From positions 1 through 64,000 of IMG/VR virus record IMGVR_UViG_3300032050_009888: a stretch of 64,000 bases of DNA; one strand, written 5' to 3'. Shown in pieces: positions 15,661 to 23,253 of the stretch. Under the pieces are notes generated by a model. The model saw only the letters and a list, made by a program, of their open reading frames with translations. It was not told where the DNA came from and did not search any database. Position 1 is the stretch's first letter, and each line of letters starts with the position of its first letter. This DNA is from a virus. Position numbers and translations under genes: made by a program.

Positions 15661-17192
15661 GAACACTACAAGAACAATATAACGCCATTAAAAATGGTAA
15701 CGGAAATAAAGCTCAATTCTTAAAACAAGCTAGACATTTGTTTCCTCAATATGTGAATCAATACTCTGATTTTGACACAGCCTCGGGTGTATTAAAATCT
15801 AAACAAATCATTAGTGAAGCAGCAGGTGGTGTTGTTTCTAAAGGATTTGATATTTGGGATTGGAAGAAAATTTTAGCAGAAGAGACTAAAGCAACTGAAA
15901 AAGAAACATCTAAAGAAGTATTAGATGCTCAAAAACACGCTTATAATAACTCAGACATGAAAAACGCTGATAACGTTAATTTTAACGAGATCATGAAAGG
16001 ATTTTATGCTGAATTAAAAGACGAGAAGAATAAAGAAAAAAGTGGTGATGAACTTAAAGCTATAGTTGTTAAAAACTTAGCTAAAGATCCTTTATATTAT
16101 ACTAAAAATGGTGAATTTGGAACTAAAGGAGTTGGATATACAACTGAAGCTCCTGGTTTAGGCGAACCTAAAGAACCAAAAGGTAAACATAAATCATCAG
16201 GTTATGGTGATTTAAAAGAAAATAAAGAAAAAAGAGAATTATCATTACAATTAATTGATAAAGAAGATAAAAAGGGATTAGCTCTTTATAAGAATACTAA
16301 AGATCAAAACGATTTATATTATTATGATGGAAAAGTATTATATAGTATTAGAGATGATGGATCAAAAGGACCTTCTGTTAGAATGAGTTTATTTAATATA
16401 ACTGGATTAAGAGAAGGAAAAATTAAAGAAAACACTGATATTTTAGATTATTATTTAAGTGTTATTGATTCTAATAATATGAGTAAGGACGAAGCGTTTG
16501 CTTATCTAGAAAATGAAGATCTCCCAGGAACTCAAATTGACACAATTATGAACTATGCTTTTCCTATAAAGGCGGATAAAGATATTCCATCTCAAGGAAT
16601 GACTGAAGCAGAACAAAAACTTCGTTCTTTAGTTCGTAATATTATTAAAGAAGAACTTAATAAATATGGAGAAGAGAAGGAAGATTGGAACGATCAAACT
16701 GGAGATTATGATGAAGCTAATTTAAGTGAAAATAATGAATCCCCGGTTAAAAAAGGTGATATTCTCTATCATAAAAATAGTGATTCTACACTTGAAGTAA
16801 CAAATATTGAACCCAAAAGTATTTCTATGAAAGTAATCAAAGTTTCAGATAAAACCCCAACTTACATTAAAGTAGGACAAAAATCTAAAACTAGTTATAG
16901 TGCTATAGGTAAAACTTATATTAAAAAAGAAATAAATTTAAACGAAGGATCAATCCCTGCTAAAGCAGAAAAAATAACAGATAAAGTAATTAAATGGTAT
17001 GAAAATCATCCTAATCCTAAAATGAAAGAGTTACTTAATTCTGTTGAGAAAAATATAGAAAATATGCTTTCTAAAACTGTAGGTAAAAATGCTATTAGTG
17101 TTGAAGAATTTGAAAAAATAGTTAAATCCAAATACGGAAAACCATTTGAAGATCCAAACTATAGCGTATTTAAAAAAGCGACAAATAAATAA
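15657..17192 (+). CDS. large head-region protein, possible prohead core component
   Basis: 511 residues. The N-terminal ~60 residues (EQYNAIKNGNGNKAQFLKQA, RHLFPQYVNQYSDFDTASGV, KQIISEAAGGVV) match the start of a conserved T4-like head-region protein and contain an ISE|A site. A lysine/glutamate-rich region follows, then a compact insert (GLALYKNTKDQNDLYYYDGK). Near residue 325 a second targeting-like helix occurs internally (KLRSLVRNIIKEELNKYGEE). A small beta domain follows at about residues 365-425 (KKGDILYHKNSDSTLEV), and the C-terminal ~70 residues are helical. The internal helix looks like the N-terminus of other packaged proteins, so this may be a fusion of two head proteins. Function not established. 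Confidence 0.6.
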   Translation: MRTLQEQYNAIKNGNGNKAQFLKQARHLFPQYVNQYSDFDTASGVLKSKQIISEAAGGVVSKGFDIWDWKKILAEETKATEKETSKEVLDAQKHAYNNSDMKNADNVNFNEIMKGFYAELKDEKNKEKSGDELKAIVVKNLAKDPLYYTKNGEFGTKGVGYTTEAPGLGEPKEPKGKHKSSGYGDLKENKEKRELSLQLIDKEDKKGLALYKNTKDQNDLYYYDGKVLYSIRDDGSKGPSVRMSLFNITGLREGKIKENTDILDYYLSVIDSNNMSKDEAFAYLENEDLPGTQIDTIMNYAFPIKADKDIPSQGMTEAEQKLRSLVRNIIKEELNKYGEEKEDWNDQTGDYDEANLSENNESPVKKGDILYHKNSDSTLEVTNIEPKSISMKVIKVSDKTPTYIKVGQKSKTSYSAIGKTYIKKEINLNEGSIPAKAEKITDKVIKWYENHPNPKMKELLNSVEKNIENMLSKTVGKNAISVEEFEKIVKSKYGKPFEDPNYSVFKKATNK

Positions 17193-17193
17193 T

Positions 17194-17793
17194 ATGAAAT
17201 CCTTATTAATAGAGACTCGCCCATTTAGTATATCACCAGTTGCTCTTACTGAAGGTAAGAGTGTGAATGGTAATCCTTTAGTTGAAGGTATTCTAGCTAC
17301 TTGTGAAGTAAAAAACGGAAATGGTAGATACTATGCTAAAGATTTATGGGAAAGAGAAATTAATAAGTATATGACTTTAGTTAAAGAAAGAAGAGCATGT
17401 GGTGAATTAGATCATCCTGACTCTCAAGTAATTAACTTAAAAAATGTATCACATAATATATCAAGCATTTGGTGGGACGGAGATAACATTATGGGTAAAA
17501 TAGAAATTTTACCAACTCCATCAGGTAATATTTTAACAGCTTTAATAGGATCAGGTATTAAAGTAGGGGTTTCATCTCGCGGAATGGGAAGCCTAAAACA
17601 AGTAGGTGAAGTATTAGAAGTACAAGATGATTTTGAACTATTATGTTGGGATTTTGTAAGTACACCTTCAAATCCAGGCTCATTTATGACTCCATTAAAT
17701 GAAGGATTATCATCTCCAATTAATCCTTATGGTAGAGTAAATTCTATAGTGACAGAAATTTTATGTGCTAACGGCACCTGTCCTATTTTTTAA
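17194..17793 (+). CDS. 21: prohead maturation protease (gp21-like)
   Basis: 199 residues. The serine-protease signature is clear: ACGELDHPDS with H74, then VSHNISSIWWDG, and VGVSSRGMGSL with the nucleophile S127 or S128. It cleaves scaffold, capsid and internal proteins at (L/I)xE sites during head maturation and then degrades itself; LIE at residues 5-7 and LTE at 18-20 could be self-cleavage sites. The ATG at 17194 is chosen because the frame upstream (from 17146) only shadows the previous gene. One base separates it from that gene. Confidence 0.93.
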   Translation: MKSLLIETRPFSISPVALTEGKSVNGNPLVEGILATCEVKNGNGRYYAKDLWEREINKYMTLVKERRACGELDHPDSQVINLKNVSHNISSIWWDGDNIMGKIEILPTPSGNILTALIGSGIKVGVSSRGMGSLKQVGEVLEVQDDFELLCWDFVSTPSNPGSFMTPLNEGLSSPINPYGRVNSIVTEILCANGTCPIF

Positions 17794-17952
17794 AAAAGCG
17801 CTTTTCTTTTCCTCGCTCTGCGACTTTATATAAATACGCATATACGTATCACAGAATATGCCCATTAATGAGGCATTACTTTTATATAATACATTACGCT
17901 TCGAACATCAGTTCATATTAAGCGTATTTCCAAATTAAAAACTTAAGGAAAA
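17794..17952 (+). promoter_or_regulatory. structured leader before the scaffold gene, with forward TATAAATA
   Basis: 159 nt without an ORF. It begins with the palindrome AAAAGCGCTTTT (17794-17805), possibly a weak terminator for the protease gene. TATAAATA at 17829-17836 equals the T4 late promoter core in the direction of the scaffold gene. Downstream are ATGCC/GGCAT (near 17858-17876) and a nested hairpin: TACGCTT (17895-17901) pairs with AAGCGTA (17920-17926), enclosing GAAC-ATCA-GTTC (17903-17914). The start codon follows AACTTAAGGAAAAATGG, which has a rare SD-like AAGGA. Together this looks like a separate, possibly RNA-regulated promoter for the scaffold and capsid genes. Confidence 0.55.
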
Positions 17953-19074
17953 ATGGCAACAAACAGAGATTTGCTTAAAGAAGCAATCGCAGATGCTAAA
18001 GCTGTTAAAGAAACTGCTATCGCAAATGCAAAAGCTGCTTTAGAAGAAGCATTTACTCCCTACCTCAAGGAAAAATTATCTGCTAAATTACAAGAAATGG
18101 AAGATAATGAAACTGAGTTAGAAGAAAGTGAAGTTTCTGAAGTAGAAAAAGAAAAGAAAATGGAAGAAGCAAAGAAAGAAGAAGACATGACCGAAGAAGT
18201 TTCTTTAGATGAACTATTAGCTGAATTAGAAGAATCTGATGACATGGACGAAACGTACATGGAAGAAGATGTTTATGAAGCTAAAGGTGAAGAAGAAGAA
18301 ATGTCAATCGAAGATATGTCTGAAGATGATCTTAAATCTTTCATTGAAGATGTAATTAAAGACATGGTATCAGCTGGTGAATTAGAAGCTGGCGAAGAAG
18401 GTGAAGAAGAAGTTGATATGGATATGGAAGCAGGCGCTGAAGAAGAGCTTGACGAAGTTTTCAATATTGATGAACTCTTAGCTGAAATGGAAAAAGAAGA
18501 ATCTCTTGAAGAGAAAAAAGAAAAAGAAAAAATGGAAGAAATTGAAATTGGCTCTGATGTTTATTTAAATCAAGCTGAAACAATCCTAGCTGTTCTTAGT
18601 ACTCTTGGTATAGTAGGCGCAGCCGCTCTAGCCACAGATGAAATCAGAACTGGTTTAGCTAATGCTCTTAAAAAGGGTAAAAAAGCAGCAGCTGATTTTA
18701 TTAAAGGTTTAAAAGGTAAAACTGCTGAAACTCAAGAAATGGAAGAACAATTAAATGAACTTCGTAATGAATTAAATGAAGTAAATTTATTGAACGCTAA
18801 ACTTCTTTACACTAACAAAATCTTCCGCAACAAGTCTTTAACTGAATCACAAAAGGTAAAGGTTTTAACTGCGTTTGATAAAGCAACAACTAAAAAAGAA
18901 GTTGAACTTGTTTATGAAACTTTAGTAGAAGGCTTAAAAACAACTACAAAAGCTCCTATTAAAGAATCATTAGGTTCTGCCTCTAAAGTATTAGGTGGTG
19001 CTACATCAAAACCAATCATTGAGAACGATGCTTTCGCTCGTATGCGTGAGTTAGCGTTTGGTGGTAACAAATAA
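17953..19074 (+). CDS. 22: prohead core scaffold protein (gp22-like) with unusual insert
   Basis: 373 residues. The N-terminus (RDLLKEAIADAKAVKETAIA) contains an LKE|A site. Residues about 50-195 are extremely acidic. The C-terminal third has the gp22 signature LLNAKLLYTNKIFRNKSLT, then ESQKVKVLTAFDKA and VELVYETLVEGL. Between these, residues about 206-256 form an odd segment: a hydrophobic helix (ETILAVLSTLGIVGAAALAT) and a cationic amphipathic helix (GLANALKKGKKAAADFIKGL). It forms the internal scaffold on which the capsid assembles and is then digested by gp21. The capsid gene follows 46 nt downstream. Confidence 0.88.
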   Translation: MATNRDLLKEAIADAKAVKETAIANAKAALEEAFTPYLKEKLSAKLQEMEDNETELEESEVSEVEKEKKMEEAKKEEDMTEEVSLDELLAELEESDDMDETYMEEDVYEAKGEEEEMSIEDMSEDDLKSFIEDVIKDMVSAGELEAGEEGEEEVDMDMEAGAEEELDEVFNIDELLAEMEKEESLEEKKEKEKMEEIEIGSDVYLNQAETILAVLSTLGIVGAAALATDEIRTGLANALKKGKKAAADFIKGLKGKTAETQEMEEQLNELRNELNEVNLLNAKLLYTNKIFRNKSLTESQKVKVLTAFDKATTKKEVELVYETLVEGLKTTTKAPIKESLGSASKVLGGATSKPIIENDAFARMRELAFGGNK

Positions 19075-19077
19075 CTT

Positions 19078-19120
19078 AATTTAAAAACAATTTAAAAACA
19101 AATTAAAAACTGAAAAAAAC
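19078..19120 (+). repeat. tandem 11-bp A-tract repeats in the capsid gene leader
   Basis: Two identical copies of AATTTAAAAAC (19078-19088, 19089-19099), one near copy AAATTAAAAAC (19100-19110) and a degenerate fourth TGAAAAAAAC (19111-19120) end exactly at the capsid ATG. Helix-phased A-tracts usually bend DNA; at RNA level this is an unstructured A-rich leader, the kind favoured for strong translation in Bacteroidota. Confidence 0.7.
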
Positions 19121-20791
19121 ATGAGTTCAATTCAATCATTACTCGAATCAGCTAATCCCTGGAAATCGCTTCAAGGCGATGCTGCCAAATTAGCTTCCAA
19201 GTGGTCCAAGACGGGCTTACTTGAAGGCTTTGGTTCAGAGGTTGAGCGCAATAATATGGCTCTTATCCTTGAAAATCAAGCAAAACAATTAGTAGTAGAA
19301 GCTAGCCAAACTGGTGCTTCTCCAACCGCAGGTACATTTACTGTAGGTCAATCTGAAAACTGGGCTGGTATTGCTCTTCCATTAGTACGTAAAGTATTTG
19401 GACAAATCGCCGCAAAAGAATTTGTTAGTGTACAGCCAATGAATTTACCTTCTGGTCTTGTATTCTTCCTTGACTTCCAATATGGAACTACTAAGAATCC
19501 ATTCACTTCTGGTGATTCTATGTATGGTGCTCGTAATCCATTAGGTCAATTCCCATTCCAAACTACTGGCACTACTGGTGGTTTATATGGGGCTGGTCGT
19601 TTTGCTTACTCCACTAACCAATTTACTGCTTCTGCTGTAACAGTTACAGCAGCTTCAGCTTCTTGGGCTGAAGTAGGATTTGATTCTGATTTATCAGCAT
19701 CAGCAGCTGCTGGTAGTATTAAGAAATTAACTATAGGTACTGCTTCATTATCAGCTTTTGATCCAGATGCAGTTCGTGGATTTATTATTACTTCAGGTTC
19801 AGTGTCTGTAGCTGATAATCTTTCCGCATTCCATGCTTATAATTATACTGCTGGTCAGATCAATTTCTTTGTTACGGCTTCTACTGCTGAAATCCCAACT
19901 TTAACAACAGCATTTACTGTCTTCTATAATAAAATTACAGCTGATAATAATCGTGGTGATTTTGAAGATGGACAAACATTTAGTACAAATACTGCGGTTG
20001 GTGCTACAGGTACTACAATCTCTATTCCTGAAGTTAATATCAAGATGCAATCTCAAGCTATTGTTGCTAAGACTAAAAAGTTAAAAGCAGTGTGGACGCC
20101 TGAATTCGCTCAAGATTTGAACGCTTACCAGAATATTGATGCTGAAGCTGAATTAACTAACATCATGAGCGAATACATTTCTATGGAAATTGACCTCGAA
20201 ATTCTTGATATGTTAATTGAAGATGCTGCTGCTGGTACTGAATACTGGTCTGTAAATAATAACACTTTCTTTGATGCTGCTACTTCAACTTTAGTTGAAA
20301 GATCAGTAGCTGGCGGTGGATATTACAACACTCAAGGCGGTTGGTTCCAAACTCTTGGAACTAAAATGCAGAAGATTTCTAACAAGATTCACCAATTAAC
20401 CCTCCGTGGTGGTGCAAACTTCTTAGTATGTTCTCCTACCGTAGCTACTGTACTCGAATCAATCCCAGGTTTTGCCGCTAACACTAATGGTGATGCTGCT
20501 AACATGGAATATGCTTTCGGTGTTCAGAAAGTTGGTGCTATCAATAACCGCTATACCGTTTATAAGAATCCATATATGACTGAAAACGTTATTTTAATGG
20601 GATTCCGTGGTAAGCAGTTCCTTGAGTCTGGTGCCGTATTCGCTCCATATATTCCGTTGATCATGACTCCTCTTGTGTACGATCCAAATACCTTCACTCC
20701 ACGTAAAGGTTTGATGACTCGTTACGCTAAGAAGATGTTACGTCCTGAATTCTATGGTAAGATTTATGTTAGTGGTTTAACTAGCCTCTAA
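19121..20791 (+). CDS. 23: major capsid protein (gp23-like)
   Basis: 556 residues. The head-shell subunit. The N-terminal ~60 residues are a scaffold-interacting propeptide with a VVE|A site at 60/61 (ENQAKQLVVEASQTGAS), matching T4 gp23 processing. The mature part shows PLVRKVFGQIAAKEFVSVQP, MNLPSGLVFFLDFQYG, TKKLKAVWTPEFAQDLNAY, ILDMLIEDAAAG and the C-terminal MTRYAKKMLRPEFYGKIYV. Residues about 150-290 are an Ala/Ser/Thr-rich surface region. Its codons include more C-ending choices than its neighbours, consistent with high expression. A strong terminator follows. Confidence 0.96.
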   Translation: MSSIQSLLESANPWKSLQGDAAKLASKWSKTGLLEGFGSEVERNNMALILENQAKQLVVEASQTGASPTAGTFTVGQSENWAGIALPLVRKVFGQIAAKEFVSVQPMNLPSGLVFFLDFQYGTTKNPFTSGDSMYGARNPLGQFPFQTTGTTGGLYGAGRFAYSTNQFTASAVTVTAASASWAEVGFDSDLSASAAAGSIKKLTIGTASLSAFDPDAVRGFIITSGSVSVADNLSAFHAYNYTAGQINFFVTASTAEIPTLTTAFTVFYNKITADNNRGDFEDGQTFSTNTAVGATGTTISIPEVNIKMQSQAIVAKTKKLKAVWTPEFAQDLNAYQNIDAEAELTNIMSEYISMEIDLEILDMLIEDAAAGTEYWSVNNNTFFDAATSTLVERSVAGGGYYNTQGGWFQTLGTKMQKISNKIHQLTLRGGANFLVCSPTVATVLESIPGFAANTNGDAANMEYAFGVQKVGAINNRYTVYKNPYMTENVILMGFRGKQFLESGAVFAPYIPLIMTPLVYDPNTFTPRKGLMTRYAKKMLRPEFYGKIYVSGLTSL

Positions 20792-20816
20792 TAGTAGTCT
20801 AGCATAAAGAAAAAGT

Positions 20817-20851
20817 AAGCCGAGCCCTAAAAAGCTCGGCTTCTTTTTTTT
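20817..20851 (+). terminator. strong rho-independent terminator after the capsid gene
   Basis: A 9-bp GC-rich stem (AAGCCGAGC, loop CCTAAAAA, GCTCGGCTT) followed by C and a run of eight T. It insulates the capsid gene from phoH. Confidence 0.93.
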
Positions 20852-20885
20852 AAAATAAATTTGGATATCTAATTTAAATTATGTA

Positions 20886-20893
20886 TATTTATC
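20886..20893 (+). promoter_or_regulatory. variant TATTTATC element
   Basis: A one-base variant (TATTTATC) of the common octamer, 10 nt before the phoH ATG at 20904. It follows the capsid terminator, so a new promoter is expected here. Confidence 0.4.
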
Positions 20894-20903
20894 AATAAAG
20901 ATT

Positions 20904-21587
20904 ATGTCATACAATAACGAAGAAATAGCAAAAGAGAAAAGAAAACCTAAGGGTGATATAAAATTTAAACTTTCTCTTAATGAAGAACAAAAAGAAGCTA
21001 AACAGACTATTTTAAATAATCCTGTTACTTTAATAAAAGGAATGGCTGGTAGTGGTAAAACATTATTAGCATGTCAAATAGCTTTAGATTTAGTTTTTAA
21101 ACGAGAAATGGAAAAAATTGTCATTACTCGTCCAACTGTTTCTAAAGAAGAAATTGGCTTTCTACCAGGCGATTTAAAAGAAAAAATGGATCCTTGGTTA
21201 GCTCCTATCTATTCTAACTTATATCTTTTATATGATAAGGATAAAATAGATAAAATGGTAATGGAAAATCAAATTGAAATTGTACCGTTCGCATTTATGA
21301 GAGGTAGAACTTTTCCAAATAGTTTTGTTATTGTAGATGAATGTCAAAATATTACTCACCAACAAACTGAAATGATGTTAGGTCGTTTAGGTAAAGGTGG
21401 CAAAATGGTATTTTGTGGTGATTTATCTCAAGTAGACTTAAAAAGTAAAAAAGATTCTGGTATAAGTTTTTTCGCTAGATTAGAAGAAAGAATCAAAGGT
21501 GTAAGAATTATCACACTTAAGAAAAATCACCGCCATGAGATTGTTGAAGAAATATTAAAAACTTACGAGGACTTTAGAGACTTATAG
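20904..21587 (+). CDS. phoH: PhoH-like ATPase
   Basis: 227 residues. An N-terminal lysine-rich stretch precedes a P-loop ATPase domain: Walker A GMAGSGKT (46-53), ITRPTVSKEEIGFLPGDLKE, FAFMRGRTFPNSFVIVDECQ (Walker B), MMLGRLGKGGKMVFCGDLSQ and ITLKKNHRHEIVEEIL. This is the compact phage form of PhoH, an RNA helicase-like ATPase common in marine phages whose role in infection is unclear. It stands between a terminator and the fibre cluster and has its own element upstream. Confidence 0.92.
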   Translation: MSYNNEEIAKEKRKPKGDIKFKLSLNEEQKEAKQTILNNPVTLIKGMAGSGKTLLACQIALDLVFKREMEKIVITRPTVSKEEIGFLPGDLKEKMDPWLAPIYSNLYLLYDKDKIDKMVMENQIEIVPFAFMRGRTFPNSFVIVDECQNITHQQTEMMLGRLGKGGKMVFCGDLSQVDLKSKKDSGISFFARLEERIKGVRIITLKKNHRHEIVEEILKTYEDFRDL

Positions 21588-21617
21588 TCAATACTACTCT
21601 TTTCCTGTATTTTTTAA

Positions 21618-21625
21618 TATTTATA
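21618..21625 (+). promoter_or_regulatory. TATTTATA element
   Basis: Preceded by TTTTTTAA and followed by AACAACAACTC; 19 nt before the ATG at 21645, at the head of the fibre gene cluster. Confidence 0.5.
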
Positions 21626-21644
21626 AACAACAACTCTACTATAC

Positions 21645-22046
21645 ATGGCAGCAGGAAAATATTCATTTGTTATAGAACAAGGAGCTACAATTAATTTTGA
21701 AGTTCAATATAAAGATTCAAATAATACTCCCGTAGACTTAACAGGATACTCAGGAAGAATGCAGTTTAGGAGTACATATGCTGATCTACCTAACTCAACA
21801 ATTTATTTAACTTTAAGTAGTTCATTGAATCCTGATGGAACTGGTTTAAATTTTAATGGACTAAATGGTACAACTCCAACAACTTCCGGTTCAATAGGAA
21901 TCTATATAGCTTCTTGTACAAGCTCAGCATTAACATTTAATACCGCTTATTATGATTTAGAAATATATTCTGGATCAAATTGTCCTTATACTGTACGTTT
22001 ATTAGAAGGTCAAGTTAAATTAAGTCAAGAGGTAACTAGATTCTAA
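21645..22046 (+). CDS. Ig-like tail/fibre-associated protein
   Basis: 133 residues. The motifs KYSFVIEQGATINFEVQYKD, PVDLTGYSGRMQFRS, YYDLEIYSG and VRLLEGQVKLSQEVTRF match a common small phage beta-sandwich protein resembling the N-terminal domain of upper-baseplate (BppU-type) proteins. It probably serves as an adapter between baseplate and fibres. The stop TAA shares one base with the next ATG, so it is translated together with the collagen-like fibre at 22046. Confidence 0.7.
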   Translation: MAAGKYSFVIEQGATINFEVQYKDSNNTPVDLTGYSGRMQFRSTYADLPNSTIYLTLSSSLNPDGTGLNFNGLNGTTPTTSGSIGIYIASCTSSALTFNTAYYDLEIYSGSNCPYTVRLLEGQVKLSQEVTRF

Positions 22047-23236
22047 TGTATACAATTATTGTAAATACACCTGGTCCTCAAGGGTCCCAAGGTCCTCAAG
22101 GTCCATCTGGTTCACAAGGCCAATCAGCTGATACTGGATCTCTTGTTACAACTTCCTCATTTAATTCTTTTACTAGTTCATATTATGTTGATAGTGCTTC
22201 TTTTAATAGCAGAATAAATAATATAACTTTTGATACTTCTTCATTAGCAACTACTGGATCTAATACATTTATAGGTAACCAAACTATAACAGGATCAGTT
22301 GATATAACTGGTTCTTTAACAGTTAATGATATAAATGTAGGCCAAAATAGTATAAATTTTATAAATAATACTAATACTATTTTAACAACATTAAGTGTTG
22401 ATAATAATGGAAATTTATTATTAAGTACAGGTTCTATTATATTATCTCAAGGAGCTTCTTTAACAGGATCTATTTTTGGAACTGCAAGCTGGGCTAATAA
22501 CTTTAATGAAACAGATCCAATATTTGTTTCTAAATCAGGTTCTTTTATAACAACTTCTTCTTTTAATAATTTTACATCTTCTTATAACACAGGATCTTTT
22601 ACAGGTTCCTTTATAGGATCTTTACAAGGAACAGCCAGTTGGGCTGGAGTCGCCATAACCTCATCTCATGCTCTTTCTATTCCAAATAATTTAAATTTAA
22701 GTGCTTCAAATTTATTTGTAACAAATAATATAGAAGCAGCTTCAATAACAGCTCAATCTGCTTCATTTGGGTATGTAGAGTCAATCACTGGTTCAGCAGT
22801 TTATATAGGTCAAGAATTTATTATTCTAAACACCCAACCTCCAGCTGCTAGATATGCTGGTTTAATAATAATTGACTCAGGATCAGCTAATCATACATCT
22901 TCTTTATTATGGGATTCATCTACTAATCATTTTATTTATCAAAATGCTAGTGGATCTTCTTACTCAGGAGGAGGATTTATATCTGGACCTAGAAATACAG
23001 GTTCTTTAGAAGATATAACTTACCCAACATTAAATAAAATAGTTAGAGGACAAGGCGGAGATCATATATATGATTCAAATATAACAGATAATGATACTAA
23101 AGTCTCTATTAGTATTAATACTGATATTACTGGTTCTTTAATAGTAACAAGTGGTATAACTGGTAGTTTATTTGGAACAAGCAGTTGGGCAATAAATGCT
23201 TTAACAGCATCTTATATCGATGGGGGTTTTTACTAA
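22046..23236 (+). CDS. tail fibre protein with collagen-like N-terminus
   Basis: 396 residues. Residues 9-30 are Gly-X-Y triplets (GPQGSQGPQGPSGSQG), a short collagen-like trimerising segment. It is followed by repeated fibre motifs: TTSSFNSFTSSYYVDSASF, TTGSNTFIGNQTITGSV, GSIFGTASWA, GSFTGSFIGSLQGTASWAG, and near the end ITGSLFGTSSWAINALTASY. A region near residues 255-360 (AVYIGQEFIILNTQPPAARY) is probably a small globular domain. It is coupled to the Ig-like protein upstream. Likely a trimeric side fibre. Confidence 0.75.
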   Translation: MYTIIVNTPGPQGSQGPQGPSGSQGQSADTGSLVTTSSFNSFTSSYYVDSASFNSRINNITFDTSSLATTGSNTFIGNQTITGSVDITGSLTVNDINVGQNSINFINNTNTILTTLSVDNNGNLLLSTGSIILSQGASLTGSIFGTASWANNFNETDPIFVSKSGSFITTSSFNNFTSSYNTGSFTGSFIGSLQGTASWAGVAITSSHALSIPNNLNLSASNLFVTNNIEAASITAQSASFGYVESITGSAVYIGQEFIILNTQPPAARYAGLIIIDSGSANHTSSLLWDSSTNHFIYQNASGSSYSGGGFISGPRNTGSLEDITYPTLNKIVRGQGGDHIYDSNITDNDTKVSISINTDITGSLIVTSGITGSLFGTSSWAINALTASYIDGGFY

Positions 23237-23238
23237 AA

Positions 23239-23246
23239 TATTTATA
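23239..23246 (+). promoter_or_regulatory. TATTTATA element
   Basis: Two nt after the stop codon of the collagen-like fibre and 7 nt before the ATG at 23254. Confidence 0.5.
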
Positions 23247-23253
23247 ACAAATT

